Positions 46,427 through 59,049 of a stretch of DNA of 64,000 bases are shown here, piece after piece; positions within the stretch are counted from its first letter, which is position 1, and the number at the start of each line of letters is the position of its first letter. Source of the DNA: Paragonimus westermani (Eukaryota > Platyhelminthes > Trematoda > Plagiorchiida > Troglotrematidae); contig QNGE01000886.1 of NCBI GenBank assembly GCA_008508345.1, positions 33,014 through 97,013 of the forward strand. Reading direction: 5' to 3'. The notes below the pieces were generated by a model. That model did not search any database. It was not told the origin of the DNA and saw nothing but the letters and a program-made list of their open reading frames with translations. A program made the translations under genes and the position numbers.

Positions 46427-49400
46427 TACTCCAGCTTTATTTTTTGACACATATTTCCAAAGATCACTAATTCTGCTGTTCACGGGATGTGTTAGACAGC
46501 GTGTGAAAATATTCCCTTGTTTTATACTTTGAAGCCGGTATTGATTTTTGATGATTATACTTCTTCATATCGATGTGCATTTCAATCACTTCAGGTACTT
46601 AGTACCCTGTTCAAGCTAAAACTGATTGACATATGGGGTGTGTGACTGTGTTGTAACATTAGCTTGCCTAAATTCCTCAAAGCTTTCGCTGATTGGGAGT
46701 GGTTATTTAGGAAGTGCGAAGTAAATAGTAAAAGCCGTGGAATCATTACCTTTGAATACAATACATTCCATAGGGAAGATGAACATCTTTAATCGGCGAA
46801 TCCTAATTCACCAATCCTGTTTAAACTGCTAGGTATAGTAGTCAATTGTTATCGGTGAACGTAACCGTAGCAACCGAATTATGGTGGGCGTGAAGGATTA
46901 CACTTGCCATAAGCCACTGAATCAAGAATATCATGAATTATTAAGGAAATCGTATTAATCTGTTTTTTTCTTACTACCCAAATTAGCACGGTTTTTCTAC
47001 CCAAACTTTTGGGGAGTTTTTCTCATTATAAAATACTTGTGAGTACGCAGACATCCACTTCCAAAACAATTGTATTTCACAAACAGGCTGAAAGTCTGTT
47101 TAGAAATGACTATCTGTAATGTGTAATAAGTAATGAGAGCATGATGAACGGGAACATTAAACAAGTTCGAATAGTGCTGGATTATTAAGTGAAAAATGGA
47201 ATCCAGATTACACACGTTTACCCATTCTGATAAAAACGAACGGAGGTAGCCAAAGATTAGGTTTATAATGAAGATTTATTGTTGTAAATTTGAACACTTT
47301 ACCAACAACCTTGTGAGCGTCATACAATCTTGTTTACCCTGAGAGCTAGCTATATCAATACTTCCTAACAGGCAGAGGGATTCGTTGACCTACGGTGGTC
47401 GTGGCTCGGTTCAGATGTTAGTTGTGTAGATTACAATCCTGATGTGTAATCACATGCAGTAAGTTTGATTCCTTAGCATACAAGATGCCTAGGAGATTCA
47501 AAGGGTAAAATCGGGTGTTTAATAGAAGGACATTTTCCAAATCTACTGAAAATTAAAACAGCAAAATGTTTGTTAAACCCCACCCCCATCGACTTACTCA
47601 AACTGAATGTTTTTCGCAAAAATTTTCAGAGTGGTTTGAAGAGCTACCCATTCACTGTCTGTCTTTTATCGGTACAAAAAACAAACGAACAGTTACGTCC
47701 CGCAACCCGTAAATCTGATCAGGCTAGTGGAAATAGCAACTATAGTAGACGGTGTTGACTTCTGCCCACCCGAATCCTCGCATGATTAAAGTGTGAGTTT
47801 TCAACAAAAAATCATTATATATTTTCTCTATAGGGCAACCTAAATGTGTATGGTTAGTACAAAAGCTATCTATTGTTTATGTTATTTTCCAAACGAATGA
47901 AAAAATGGTACGGGAAATTGACGTGATTCAAGATTTACACTTTAAAAAATGCTTTCAGTTGCACCTATTTGGAACTTGTTGCGAGACCTCCGAAGAATCG
48001 AGATTTTAAACTTGATATTTCATGGATGGACGGGAGCGTTGATTGTTGTAAAGTGGACAACAGCTTTGGAAGACATAGATTTTAAAACAAAATATCTTGT
48101 CCTACTTAAGTTGTTTCAATTAGAGAAGTGACTTCAAGATTTCTGCTGTTTGACGACCACCAGTAGTACACCTACGAGGAATGCTCCGGAAGTTTCGAGC
48201 CTGATGTGGTTAGCATTGAGGTGGTTGAAAAATAACGCGTTATTTTCAAACATGTTTCCCGCGAGTTGTCGCACAGGTTTCATATCCCTCAAGCAAATGC
48301 TCAACAGTATTGCAATGACCCGTCTAAACAAACCTCCGCATATTTGTTGGAAAAGTGATTGGTTACTAAGATGACGTTTCACATTTTGAAGCAGATTTGA
48401 TCCAGCTGGTATAATATCTGAGGAATAAACCAGGAGGAGACCGTCGTGGAATTAGACTTTACAAATGACGTTTTTTGTCACCTAAGCTATGTGAGATAGG
48501 GGAAGGTACAACTCAACTCTCTTTAACGTCTTACCTCAGTGAATCGTGAATCCTTGGGATTAGTGAAACATATTGCGTGGTTCGTAGAGGACTGATCTTT
48601 CACTTTGAGCGTAGTAAAAAGCAGTTTGTATGCTCTGAACAGCGGCGAATTAAATTTTGCATAGCATGCTTCTAGTGCTTAGACTGTTCTTTCATCTCAG
48701 TGCCATATTCTGGTGACCATAGTAACTATCTCTGAATGTTTCAGAGATATTTTGGTTCACCTTGGGCGTTAACATACTGATGTCCACTGCACAAGCATCG
48801 TGGACTTGATCACATTTTTATCATTGACTCTGTTAGGTGATAACTTGTTAAAACTCATTCTTTGCAATCTCAAGCATATATGCTGGTCGATATACTTTGA
48901 GTTTCCTTTCTGCACGATTACCAGTTTGATTGAGGGGTGGTCACCAATAAGTGCTTTGTAATTCACTGTTCCTTAGTGCACTCCTCCAGCAAAACACAGT
49001 GCACAGTAAAATATGTAGCATGTTCATCATTTACACACTCAGTGTTAGCTGATGGACGTCTTGTAGTGTAGTGTTCTCAAGCGTTAAACGTTCGCTGGCA
49101 AGTGGATAGTTTCGGTCAGTACTTTCTGTGGTCATATTGAGCAATCGTGTAGCAAAAAAAGAATTTATGAGAACTAGTCACAGACACCAGCAGTTCAATT
49201 TGGTGGCTCAGAATCATTTGAACTCAGAATGTCGGAACACTCCTTGGTCCTATCCAGTCTTGATACTTGTGAGGTGGAAGTGTCAACATGTGATCACGCA
49301 CGGTCAGTGCATCACATCTAACGGTTCGGCTGCAATCTTTTGCGAGTGCTAGTCGGGTGAAGTTCGAAGAGTTTTGACCCCATGGGATCATGAGTTAATT

Positions 49401-50334
49401 ATGTTCAACTTGCACAACTATTGAACCAGTTGTGACATGAACCGATTACCTTTTCCATCTCCTTCGTACGGTAAGTTTGAATTGTTCACTGATTTGGTGG
49501 GATCATAGTTTGTTCGGTGTGGTCACTTTTGCTCTTTTCCCATTTATTAACCATTTTACTCCAAAACCATTACATAAGTGATCGTATTTTCAAATTCGAT
49601 GGCGCGTGAATTGATGAATGAATAATGGTCTGTCGGTTATTACCAGGGGCGCGTCGAATTTGGGCGTTTAACGCACACCGGAACTGGAGTAAGGATGACA
49701 GCAAATCACTTTCACATGAATTTACGCATCCACCCGCTCAACCGTCTCTTAGTGAGTGTCACTCTTGCTTGAGCCCGAGTGAAAGACGCTGAATCTCAAC
49801 TCGGGCATGACAGGCTGTCCAAATCACGTGAGATATGTCAAAACAGGGAACAAAACAGTAAGCCATGATGCAGAAAGTGATAGTGTGATTCACTATCAAT
49901 TTGGTTGAATAAGCTGCTTTATAAACTCCATTTTCGTTGTGTGTACATTGTGGAAACTAATTTTGCAATCCAGGTGGCAGCACTTCTCAGGTTTACTTAG
50001 AGTTAGTCATACAGTTTGATTTCTCGCAAGTTTTTTAATCAAGTAGTGAAGATGGCAAGACAAGCATATAGCTGATAAACTATTACGCCCAAATGTTGTC
50101 CTGAGAAAGGTTAGTTTGTTAGTCGTTAGCCGTGGTAAACGTGAACTATATTTGTGAAATTCCATTCAAATCTTAAGGTTCACCTAAATTCTCTGTAATC
50201 TCATTTCGCCAAAGTGATCCTTTCAGTTCATCGGTGTATGCTAGTGTATTCCTGGACTCTGATATGGTCATTCACCGTAATCAGTGGATGTCGAAGACAA
50301 ATAAGGCAGTCAGGAAAACAGCAGACCAAACAAA
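46427..50334. other. No recognisable gene downstream of the GPCR
   Basis: No canonical AATAAA lies close to the GPCR stop. Frames of up to 82 codons on both strands, none recognisable. No transposon seen. Confidence 0.5.
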
Positions 50335-50440
50335 AGCTCGCTAGTTTTAATTATCCTTGCCTTGGCTGAGACTAGAACTCCGGCCACGCTTTCATGAAGC
50401 ACCCGTGTTGACCACTGTGCCATTGGCCTCACATGTGGCA
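50335..50440 (-). mobile_element. tRNA-derived SINE, copy S5 (tRNA-like head retained, hammerhead lost)
   Basis: Minus strand: A box TGGCACAGTGG (rc of 50412-50422), then GTCAACACGGGTGCTTCATG and GAAAGCGTGG, shared almost exactly with the 23.8 kb copy, then the B-box-like GAGTTCTAGTCTC (rc of 50368-50380). The ribozyme region is reduced to AACTAGCGAGCTTTTG, which lacks the core. Confidence 0.7.
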
Positions 50441-51393
50441 CGATTGAATCATCCTATGTGAATGTTCGACCATATTCGCTTGTGGGCAATACTTAGATTG
50501 TCCGATCGCCTTGAGAGGAGAGTTAATAGCTTTCCTATCAACTCTAGTGGGTGAAATAGTCGTGGGATTTATCGATTGGAGTTGACAGGGCATTTACTGT
50601 GTCTCTTCTGATGGGGTCAGACGATGCAATCATTACTCACAGACAAATGTGGTTGATATTCCAGTCATATATTTGAGATGATGATGCAGAGTAAGGAAAA
50701 ACTGTCGGGGCTCAGCATATCCGAACTCATGAAGCGGATTCTAATGAAAAGCCGGATGACCTTAACACTGTTGGTAGCGTCCAAAATGCATAAGATGAAA
50801 ATGCTGTTGTGCTGATCGCTTCAACTATTTCGTTGGATCTGTCGTGAGCAATTTTAAAGATTATGTTGCAGGAGAGTCACGTCAAGTTTGAGTACGTCGT
50901 GGGAGGCGTAAGGCATTCAATACGTTAACCCGGGGTTCTTTAAAAATCTCGTAAGAGTGTCCAATAAGTTTTAGTTTGCCTGTTTCACAAGCACCCCGAT
51001 ACCCCGAAGTTTCTTCATAACCTTATAAAAAAAGGTATGCTTGATCAAGTATTAAACACCTGACCAACCATTCGTCGTTAACTCCCGTTGGTATCCGGTG
51101 TACCATACTTCGAACGTCGGTGATCCTCCGCATGCAGCCAATGTTTCCACTGGGAAGTAGCCAGCATTGGACATAAGTGAATAACTGAAACGGTTGACGA
51201 TTACGCCTCTCAAAGTTAACTGACATCGCACAGGCGGTAAAAATCGAACTAGGCGCTGAACCAAGCAGCTGCTGATCATCATAAGGTCTTTATGGACTAC
51301 ATATTATTGGGGAATGATTGAACAAAGTTGCATGGGTGAAACCATACCTGAAATCGGGAGAACGCTGCATCAACTGAAGCAAGTAAATAGTTT
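50441..51393. other. No recognisable gene
   Basis: Overlapping minus-strand frames at 51023-51282 are unrecognised. Confidence 0.45.
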
Positions 51394-51762
51394 TCACGTC
51401 AACTCGGGTCTATGCTTCACAGGCACAGGTGGGTGTATCAAAATTCGTTCTAATTTACAGTTGGCCGAAGGAGGTAGGCTTATAACCTTTAACATGGCGA
51501 TAGACAGTATTTTCGAATTATCATAAGTTAATATGTCAGCAGTTGCTATAAATTTTGTGTGTTGTCTGACTATACTGTAGTTACCACACGACAAAGCTTT
51601 ACAGAAGTCAGAGACATTTTGTAAAAGCGCCTTCTGTACACTATTTACGTTCCACAGTATTGCAGTACTCATGTTAGCGCCATCATTAGGCTGATCATAA
51701 AACTGATTTTGGTGGAACTGAACAAAGTTTCCGAAGCCTGGAAAATGTGCAGTATATTCCAT
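51394..51762 (-). CDS. Hypothetical 122-codon frame, possible first coding exon
   Basis: Begins with a true ATG in fair context (ACGATGG). The N-terminus is Phe/Gln/Asn-rich and hydrophilic (MEYTAHFPGFGNFVQFHQNQ), then STAILWNVNSVQKALLQNV. The composition recalls disordered N-termini of transcription factors, but no domain is visible. A possible donor AAG|GTTATAAG follows SIAML near 51490, after which the frame may be intronic. A chance frame is at least as likely. Confidence 0.22.
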   Translation of the reverse strand: MEYTAHFPGFGNFVQFHQNQFYDQPNDGANMSTAILWNVNSVQKALLQNVSDFCKALSCGNYSIVRQHTKFIATADILTYDNSKILSIAMLKVISLPPSANCKLERILIHPPVPVKHRPELT

Positions 51763-53146
51763 CGTTATTGCGAGTGACTACAACGAACCTGTCTACCGCA
51801 GACTAATGGTTTCCTCAAAAGCCCTAGGAGCGCATAGCACCATCAGTCTCGAGGTTCCACTGTGCACCCTACACTGTTGGTTAATGGCAATAACAACATC
51901 CTTGGAGACTTCATTCATCAACCTGGAGTCAGAAGGTAATGGATTAAAGAAGGAGTGATGGCGGTAGATCAGTTGAGTTAATCCTGAAATTTGGTGTATT
52001 AAATTTTAGCAACGTAATAAAGTTGATTATTTACCTTGTCGATCAACTAGCATCAGAATGACCGACATTTTAATATATCTCTTTGTGATATGCTACTTTT
52101 CTAGCAGTTCAGAGCTAACGATGAATCATAGGCTTCATTCCAGAGTCGACATGAGAGGTGACGCTTGTCCAGCAGTCACCACGCGTTGACCGCGCTTAGG
52201 AAGCAACTATTCAGGTATTGTTGTCTTCAAGCAAAACCTAAGAACAACAGTTTTTGGAGCTTTTGGTCACTTTTCCAACTGTGCCTCGGTGATAGATAGT
52301 GATAACATAACAGCATCCTAGCGACTACCAACAGGACTATACTTTTATAAGATGGAGTGGCATAAATCGCATGTACTCGTTGATGAAAACTCGCCAGAAG
52401 CATAGGCTCACTTTCCCGTTTGTTGCCAATGTCCAGGTGTGATTGTCCCCTGAACCTCGACCACAAATCTTATACGGAAAAAATAGATGCTCAAATTTGT
52501 ACGCAATAACTCGTTTGCGAGTCGGTTGTATCGTTTACCTCAGATTCACGGACACTACGGAGTCTTGGTAAGTGGCACAACGAACTCAAAAGTGAACTGT
52601 TACTTGCAAACTGACCTGGATACCTGAGATTTTTTCGTTCTAAGAGCCGGATCTTAGTGGTACTCTTCTATCTTTCCTTTACTTTACCGTTTTCCATATC
52701 TGTTCTCATTTTAGGCACATGATTTTCCATTACGTGCTAAAGCAAATCACTTTGGTGCATTAGAATTTCCACCTTAGATTCTTGGACGTGACTGCAAGAG
52801 CGCGATTGGCCCAGCTAACCGTAAGGGACGACCAATCTTAATTAGAGTGCTTCGCATTGGCTACTTTGGTAGAGGAAGTGGTTTGGGTTATTCGAGGAGT
52901 GTCAACGGATTTGCCTAACGAGGTTAGCGGCCAAAGTGGAGAACAGATCACCTGACCTTGTTCCTACTAATTCATCAAACCGCTGGTCGTATTGGTTCCT
53001 TGGACAGGTAAAGGGTTGCGAGTGGCTAGGGGTGTCTGTGAATCTCACGTCCAATAGGCGTGAGCTTTGAGATCGTGGTAGACTTCGAGCTTTGATGTGA
53101 GAGTGAACCAGTTTGTGAGAACATTTTCATTAATTCTCTCACATAC
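51763..53146. other. No recognisable gene
   Basis: May include the 5' part of the transposon that starts coding at 53147, but no terminal inverted repeat was found. Confidence 0.45.
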
Positions 53147-53734
53147 ATGACTGGCGGACGCAAGTACACTTGCATCGGTCTCGCAACACGTAGACGTATT
53201 ATCGAAGCGTTTGAAAGAGTCGATGACTTGCGCGCGCTTGCTCTTCTGAATGGAGTCAAGTGTAATACCGCCTGCTAGTGGCTACAAGTGGATTGCATCA
53301 GTTATGAAGCTCAGCCTCGTAAAGGACATAAAAGCAAGATTCTGACAGAATCAGAGATCGACATGTTGCTGGAGTGGATTTCCGTGGACCCAACGATTAC
53401 ACTGCAATTTTTGAGACTGCGCGTGAAGGCAGAGTTTGAGAAGGAGTTGTCGACCACAACGATTAGTCGATACTTGGATGGCCGGTGCATAACTGTCAAG
53501 AAACTGCGCCAAGTACCCATTGGTGTGAACTCAAATGAGAATGTGGAGTTACGGCGACTGCTTGCATATCGACTGATGGAGTGCTATGCAAATGCCAAGG
53601 CTATTTGCTGGATAGATGAGACAAACTTCAATTTGTTCTGTACGGTGTCAATGGGACGTTCATTAAAAGGGACGACAGCATGCGTCTCTGTAACAAACAG
53701 CCGAGGCCGTAATCTTCATTGGACTGGAGTTTAG
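53147..53734 (+). pseudogene. IS630/Tc1-mariner-type transposase, N-terminal part, one in-frame stop
   Basis: From ATG 53147 one reading phase is kept to 53734. First a helix-turn-helix DNA-binding region (RRRIIEAFERVDDLRALALL), then TAG at 53276-53278, then a second helical segment (ILTESEIDMLLEWISVDPTI, STTTISRYLDGR), then the first catalytic Asp block of a DDE domain, CWIDETNFNLFC, followed by GRSLKGTTACVSV and GRNLHWTG. The stop after LHWTGV leaves out the second Asp and the final Asp/Glu, so about half the catalytic domain is lost. Cut-and-paste DNA transposon family; the subfamily is uncertain. Confidence 0.75.
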
Positions 53735-56097
53735 AACGATATTCACATTTCAGAGTGTTTTGCTCGAAGCCCACAGTCTACTAGCTCAGTTTCAGAAGGT
53801 AGGGAAACCGAATTATGATACAAACAACCACCGTATTACAGGCTCCAGCTGTCGTCCAGGCGGACATCGATCGTACGCCGCACGGTAAACAGCAAATTCT
53901 ACGCCAATATGCACCTACATATAAGGTAACGTTGAGCTCTCAGAGGTCATGAAAAGGTCAATTTAAAAACATTGCGTTTTTGGTATCCACTCCGTATTCC
54001 GTCTGCAATAAGAAACGGCCTTTGTCTCTTCTGTGTTTTTCAATAAACCTCCGATGCAGAAATGAAGCAGTTTATTCCAGTTGTTGGTGACATAACTTTA
54101 TAAGTGGGATAAGTCTTCAGTGTTACAGTAAGCCGAGAGTGGTTTGATCTATCACTTCTACCATTTCACCACAGTGGGATTAAACATGTCGCAGGTGAAG
54201 TTCAAGTAGAAACTTCTGACCTCAAACTATTCGGCTTTTATTCTGGGTAAATCTTGATTAGGTACTGAAGCGAGACGACTTTACAGCTGTTTCAAACAAC
54301 TTTACTCCAACCTGATAATAGTGAACCACAACATTCTCTTCAGCTCTGACTGAAGGCGACGCTTGGCCTACGAAGTTGCTTACTGCATGGAATCTCGTAT
54401 AAAGGATTTTAAAACTTAGGACAACGAATGCGTACACTCAGTTGCACGGGTGATGTGTACCCACACATATTGGGCAGCAGTACGTGGCCATTCGCCTACG
54501 TGACACGTCCGTCACACACTTTCTCGTTTTGTCGCTTCTGGTCCCTCGTCCTGGCGTTCAGGGCTACCCTCTAGTTCCAAACGTACGTGGTATACTACTC
54601 ACAAACGAAGGTGCATGCTATATACAACTTATTTGTCAATAGCTTCCACTAATTTTCTTACTTCCGGTCACACAAAAGCACAACACCCAACTTCATATCA
54701 CAGTACTGTGGCACCATGTGCTGTTCTCTAGAAACAGTTCACACTCATGCCAGTCATTACTGTCACTCGATAAGTTGTGCTGTTGTAACTGTCGAAAGAA
54801 CCAATAATATCCAATTTAGCTCACTTAGCTGATAAAACTAGAGACATCCAATTTGGTGCAGTGTCATCACGACCAGTGCCAGTGTCCAGCGTTGAGTGCT
54901 AGACATGGATGGCATTATGTACAAAGATTGACACCAAGTGGTGATATGCCACGGTAGAAAATAATGATCAGCGAACGGCTGTGCAGACGTTCCACCGAGA
55001 CTAAATAAGGTATAGTGTGTGCAAACGGCTTTCACGAATAACTTTGAATGACAGTCTGGATTGACAAGTCAAAACAGGGAGGAAAACAATCAGAGCAGGG
55101 GGTATGCTTTTTGAAAGTGAAAGCTAAGGTGAACGCACTAGCGTGTGGGCTGTCTGAACTCGTTTTTCCACCTACATCCGTATAACCTTAGCACGCTAAT
55201 TCGATTAGCTAGTGAGTATGGCGAAGTGAAAGTTTATTCCAAATTGCATAAGTAGAGTACATTATGAAGCTCAAGATTTTCCAAGCATTACGGAATTGTC
55301 TGATTGAATCTCAAAGTGGCTGGCTATGAAGTTAATTTGCATAAGAAAGCTGCTATTATTTGTGATTGACATCCAATCTACACAAATTTCAGAATTAAAT
55401 ATGCGTATATTTTTCACTGAACAATCTATTCTGTCAAACACTGGAACTTATAAGTTGTTCCATTGGGAACACGAAAACAACACGATCATCAGTGGTGGCT
55501 TCACGATGCTCACTCAGCTTTATACTTCAAGGATGGTTGGTTGGTTGTTGAGTAGAGGTGGCATTGCGAAGTGTATAGAAAGTGAACATTTCTTACCTGA
55601 GACACAACAGACAAAATTCCTACTAACTCAAATCAAGTCTGTGGGAGTTTTTGAATGAAGAATATTGTTCGAATGGATGAAAAACATAACAAAATGAACG
55701 CATGTACAACAGCGCGTTTGATCGTTGGGATTTGTGTATCAAAATAACCTGGTCTGATACCAAACACATTTTGGATGATGTAACGACAGTCCACAATCTA
55801 CTGACTGCAAGTCACGAGTCACATTTACTGTTGACTCATGTTTCCTGAAAGCCTGGACCATACCCACTGACACTATTGTTCTTTGTAAGAAAAACCAGGA
55901 AGTGCACATTTAATATTAGACTGGTGAATAAACTTTTTGTTAGATTACATCCAGTACAGTAACAAAGCTACTAACTAGCATATGATTTGTTTTTTTTTTC
56001 TGACTATTTTACGTTAACAGCAAACACCGGAACTACATAAGAATTCATATGGTACAAATCTGCAGGCATTATATGCAGTGTTTAGGTAGGTGACTAT
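53735..56097. other. No recognisable gene
   Basis: The rest of the transposase could not be read downstream. A 110-codon frame at 55326-55658 is unrecognised. Confidence 0.45.
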
Positions 56098-56320
56098 TGA
56101 TGCATCCGAATGATCTGACATTCACTGCGTCACGTAAGTTGTGTGCGTGTCTCTCGATCAGTCGGTAACCATTTGGACTGGTCATCTTGCGGATCATGAG
56201 AACTAATCCTACACACGTCCCTTGTCACATAGTGCTTACTGATTTACGTTGGATGGACTGCTCGGTACCTGCTTATGTGATTGCTGTTGGTGTTGGTTGT
56301 TGGTTGTTGTTATACTGAAT
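56098..56320 (+). mobile_element. Ty3/Gypsy-type LTR, uninterrupted copy
   Basis: This segment matches the split copy at about 62006-62096 plus 62983-63128: the CGATC-GTC-GTAACCA, GACTGGTCATCT, GAACTAATC, ACACACGTCCCTTGTCACAT and GTTGGTTGTTG blocks. It is followed by TGGGTGACGGACATAACTTG, a plausible tRNA primer-binding site, and by a gag start. The 5' boundary is approximate. Confidence 0.65.
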
Positions 56321-56348
56321 TGGGTGACGGACATAACTTGATTGGATT

Positions 56349-56830
56349 ATGGTGAGTTTTCTCAGTGCACGTTTCCCATTTTTGGACTTGCCTACTACCG
56401 AACAATATTTGCAGTGGACAACTACCTTTAAAAATTATTTTAACCTGCTTACTGTGTTTGGCACTAACTCGAACGTGGATCGCATTAAATTACTTTGTCA
56501 TTACCTCGGCCAGGAAGGATAATGATCCTTTGACAGCCTATGATTACGCACCAAACAGAATTTGTCATTTGCACTGGAATCATTAGAAAGTTTATGGTGA
56601 GGAAGGACAACGTGATGAACCTGCCAGTGACTTGATTTTACGAATTCTGTCAGCTCTTCCAGACTGTTTCTTCATTATACCCAGATTATTCATAAGGAGT
56701 CAAGGTTGCAAACAGTTGTTTTTGGTAATTCTCCTCAGTCATACGCAATTACAAGAGATTCATCAGACTTATCTATCAAACAAAGCATGGTTATACGCAA
56801 TAATGATAGTCATGGAAACTGTGGATGACT
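56349..56830 (+). pseudogene. Gypsy gag, degenerate
   Basis: ATG 56349 opens MVSFLSARFPFLDLPTTEQY, then LQWTTTFKNYFNLLTVFG and IKLLCHYLGQEG, a capsid-like gag start. The frame breaks near 56520 (TAATGA) and continues as YDPLTAYDYAP, then, after another stop at 56584, GEEGQRDEPASDLILRILSA and KQLFLVILLSHTQL. The same start is present at 63148. Dead copy. Confidence 0.65.
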
Positions 56831-56939
56831 GACTACCCGGGTGGTGGTGGGTTTGTGTGTGTGAATGTGCTGTGTTTCTATGGTCGGTGTGTGATAGCGT
56901 GTTAATCTGGTTACTGAGCCACGGGGTTTCAGGCGGTTT

Positions 56940-58861
56940 ACACATAGTTGGCCACGGGAGGTGTAGGGCTTATGTGAATTCCTTTTTGGCGCACATTTGG
57001 AGGTTATGGAGTTTGATAGCAATCGCCTCTGCCGTCGACAACAGTCTCGCCTTGACAATTTGGGAATGGGCTGGGGACACTCTGTAAGTGATCTGATGAC
57101 CCGTGTAGATCAAGTGCAATTCGATAGCAGTTGAGATTGGTTTCGTCATACCATTGCGTAGTCATTTCGGAGGGTACTCACGGATCCTGTCTGACAGTCA
57201 TCGAGTAGTTTTCCCAACGTAGTCAGCTTGACAACAGCAGGTGAGAGAATAAATACAAAATGACGAAGAAAACTTCGGTAACTTACTTTTCAGATGGGAC
57301 GCCCATACCAGTCGGCTCTTGAATGGAAAGATCATGCGAACAGCATTGTAGTTATTGGCTAAAGCATTCGTCAGCCTGTGACTGTTCAGTTCGCTAGCTA
57401 CGTCGCTTTTAAATGTCAGGATGAGAATTGTTTTTTCGTTACTGTTTCCATCGTTGGCTGAGTGTCTTTATATTTCATGATCCTTTCTGTAAATCTCACT
57501 GCATATCCATTCTGGAGCAATATTACTCGAATTCGTTGTTTATGGTGTCTGCCGTGCATATCCTTCTCTTTCTATCTGTTAAAGAGTCAGTCAAAATTCG
57601 TTTTTGTTTTAGTGGAACAAAGCCTAGGAAGTTGGTGTACCGTTCCATCCACATCGTTTTCCTGTAAACGAATTTTTATAGGGAACCATCCAGTCTGCGT
57701 TGCAATGAAACATCAAGCAGGGACAGTCTGTCATCTTTCTCCTCCTCTAGAGTGAACTGTACATTCGGGTGTGCACGATTAAATCACAGTAAAAGATCTT
57801 GCGCACCAGTGGAGTCTTTGCTCACGCCAAATGTGTGATCTACATAGCGTCTATAGAAGGGCAGTTCGGAAATTGTGGGTCCTAACTGACTAAGTTCCAC
57901 TTTGGCCACAAATACGTCTGCCAACAACGGGCCTAGTGGAAACTTCACAGTTACTCCGTCTTTCTGTCTAAGTATCTCACCGTTGAACTGAAATTGAACG
58001 TTGTGTGTACAGAACAGTAACAATTCCTTCAGATTTCCGATCGAAATACCAATTTCTATCAGATTCTCTTCTATATATTCACATAATTATTTTATTGTTT
58101 CATTAAGCTGCACGTTTATGAATAAAGACGTGAAATCTAGGGAAATCTTTCAGTGATTTTACTACTCAGAGAGTCGATAGAGTCCACGAACTGAAATGTA
58201 TCGTTCAGGTTAAATGGAGTCATTCTTGCTCTGACTGGTTCAGGTATTTGAACTAGCTATCTGGCTAGACTCTGGTAATATGAATTGTTCATGTCAAGAA
58301 GTGGCCTTAATGGCAACCCATCTTTGTGGACTTAGAGGAGTTCATACATTCTTGGAATAATCGTACAAACCGGTCTGGTTTTTAAAAAATAACCACATCA
58401 ATCAGGTCAGTCTGCTTCATCTGACGAAGTAGCTTGGATGAGCTCTTCCCAATCGATGTTGTCTTCTCTTTCTCCGATTTCATCTTTCCGACTTTTGATT
58501 GATCAGACAAAATATGACGCATCTTGTCAATATAGTCTGCTGTGTCTAGTAATAGTACTGCATCTCCTTCATCTGGCTTTGTTAAGATGATGTTGTGATT
58601 GCTCTACAGCTCTTTTATCGCTTCTATGTGGCTTCGTTTCAGTAAACTGCATCTGGGTGTTACGGTATCGTGATATTTATAGCAGGCATTCACAAGGGTA
58701 GACTTGTAGTTTTCCACATTATATTCTGAGGATGGAGTGTATTCGCCTAGTTGCTGATACAAGTTTTCAAATTGAACCTCCATGTCTCTTTGGTCATGTT
58801 CAACTCTTGGAGAACAGAATTTAGGGCCCAACGATAATAACTCTAGCATTGTGCGATTCAA
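56940..58861 (-). pseudogene. Penelope-like element with all domains traceable, degenerate
   Basis: Minus strand. N-terminal region 58861-58604 (MEVQFENLYQQLGEY), then a K.DEGDAVLLLDTADYIDK-type block near 58560-58500. RT middle decayed. 58023-57784: CTHNVQFQFNGEILRQKDGV and PLGPLLADVFVAKVE, then RRYVDHTFGV, where YVDD has become YVDH. Linker near 57700-57300. GIY-YIG-type endonuclease near 57245-57195 (CQADYVGKTTR, LSDRIREY), then YTGHQITYRV and AEAIAIKLHNLQMC near 57045-56990. Many frameshifts and stops. The C-terminus differs from that of the 14.7 kb family, so this is another lineage. No hammerhead seen in its 3' flank. Confidence 0.8.
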
Positions 58862-59049
58862 AACAGCTGGTGAATAATTATGGACATACCGTTCGAGATT
58901 ATTGGGAAATGTGCCCGGTGTCTACGAATAGATACCACAGCATCTTACCGAACAAACAATACTTATTCAAAGGCTTATTGTTGACATTTGTGACTAAAAA
59001 CCTCGTACCTAATTGCTATCTGAAGATTGAAAACGCTTAATGTGAGGGG
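58862..59049. other. Unassigned spacer between PLE and Gypsy pol
   Basis: A 63-codon frame here is unrecognised. Confidence 0.4.

Noticed and set aside
55326..55658. 110-codon ATG frame
   Set aside because: No recognisable domain, neighbouring exon or homology; likely chance in AT-rich DNA.
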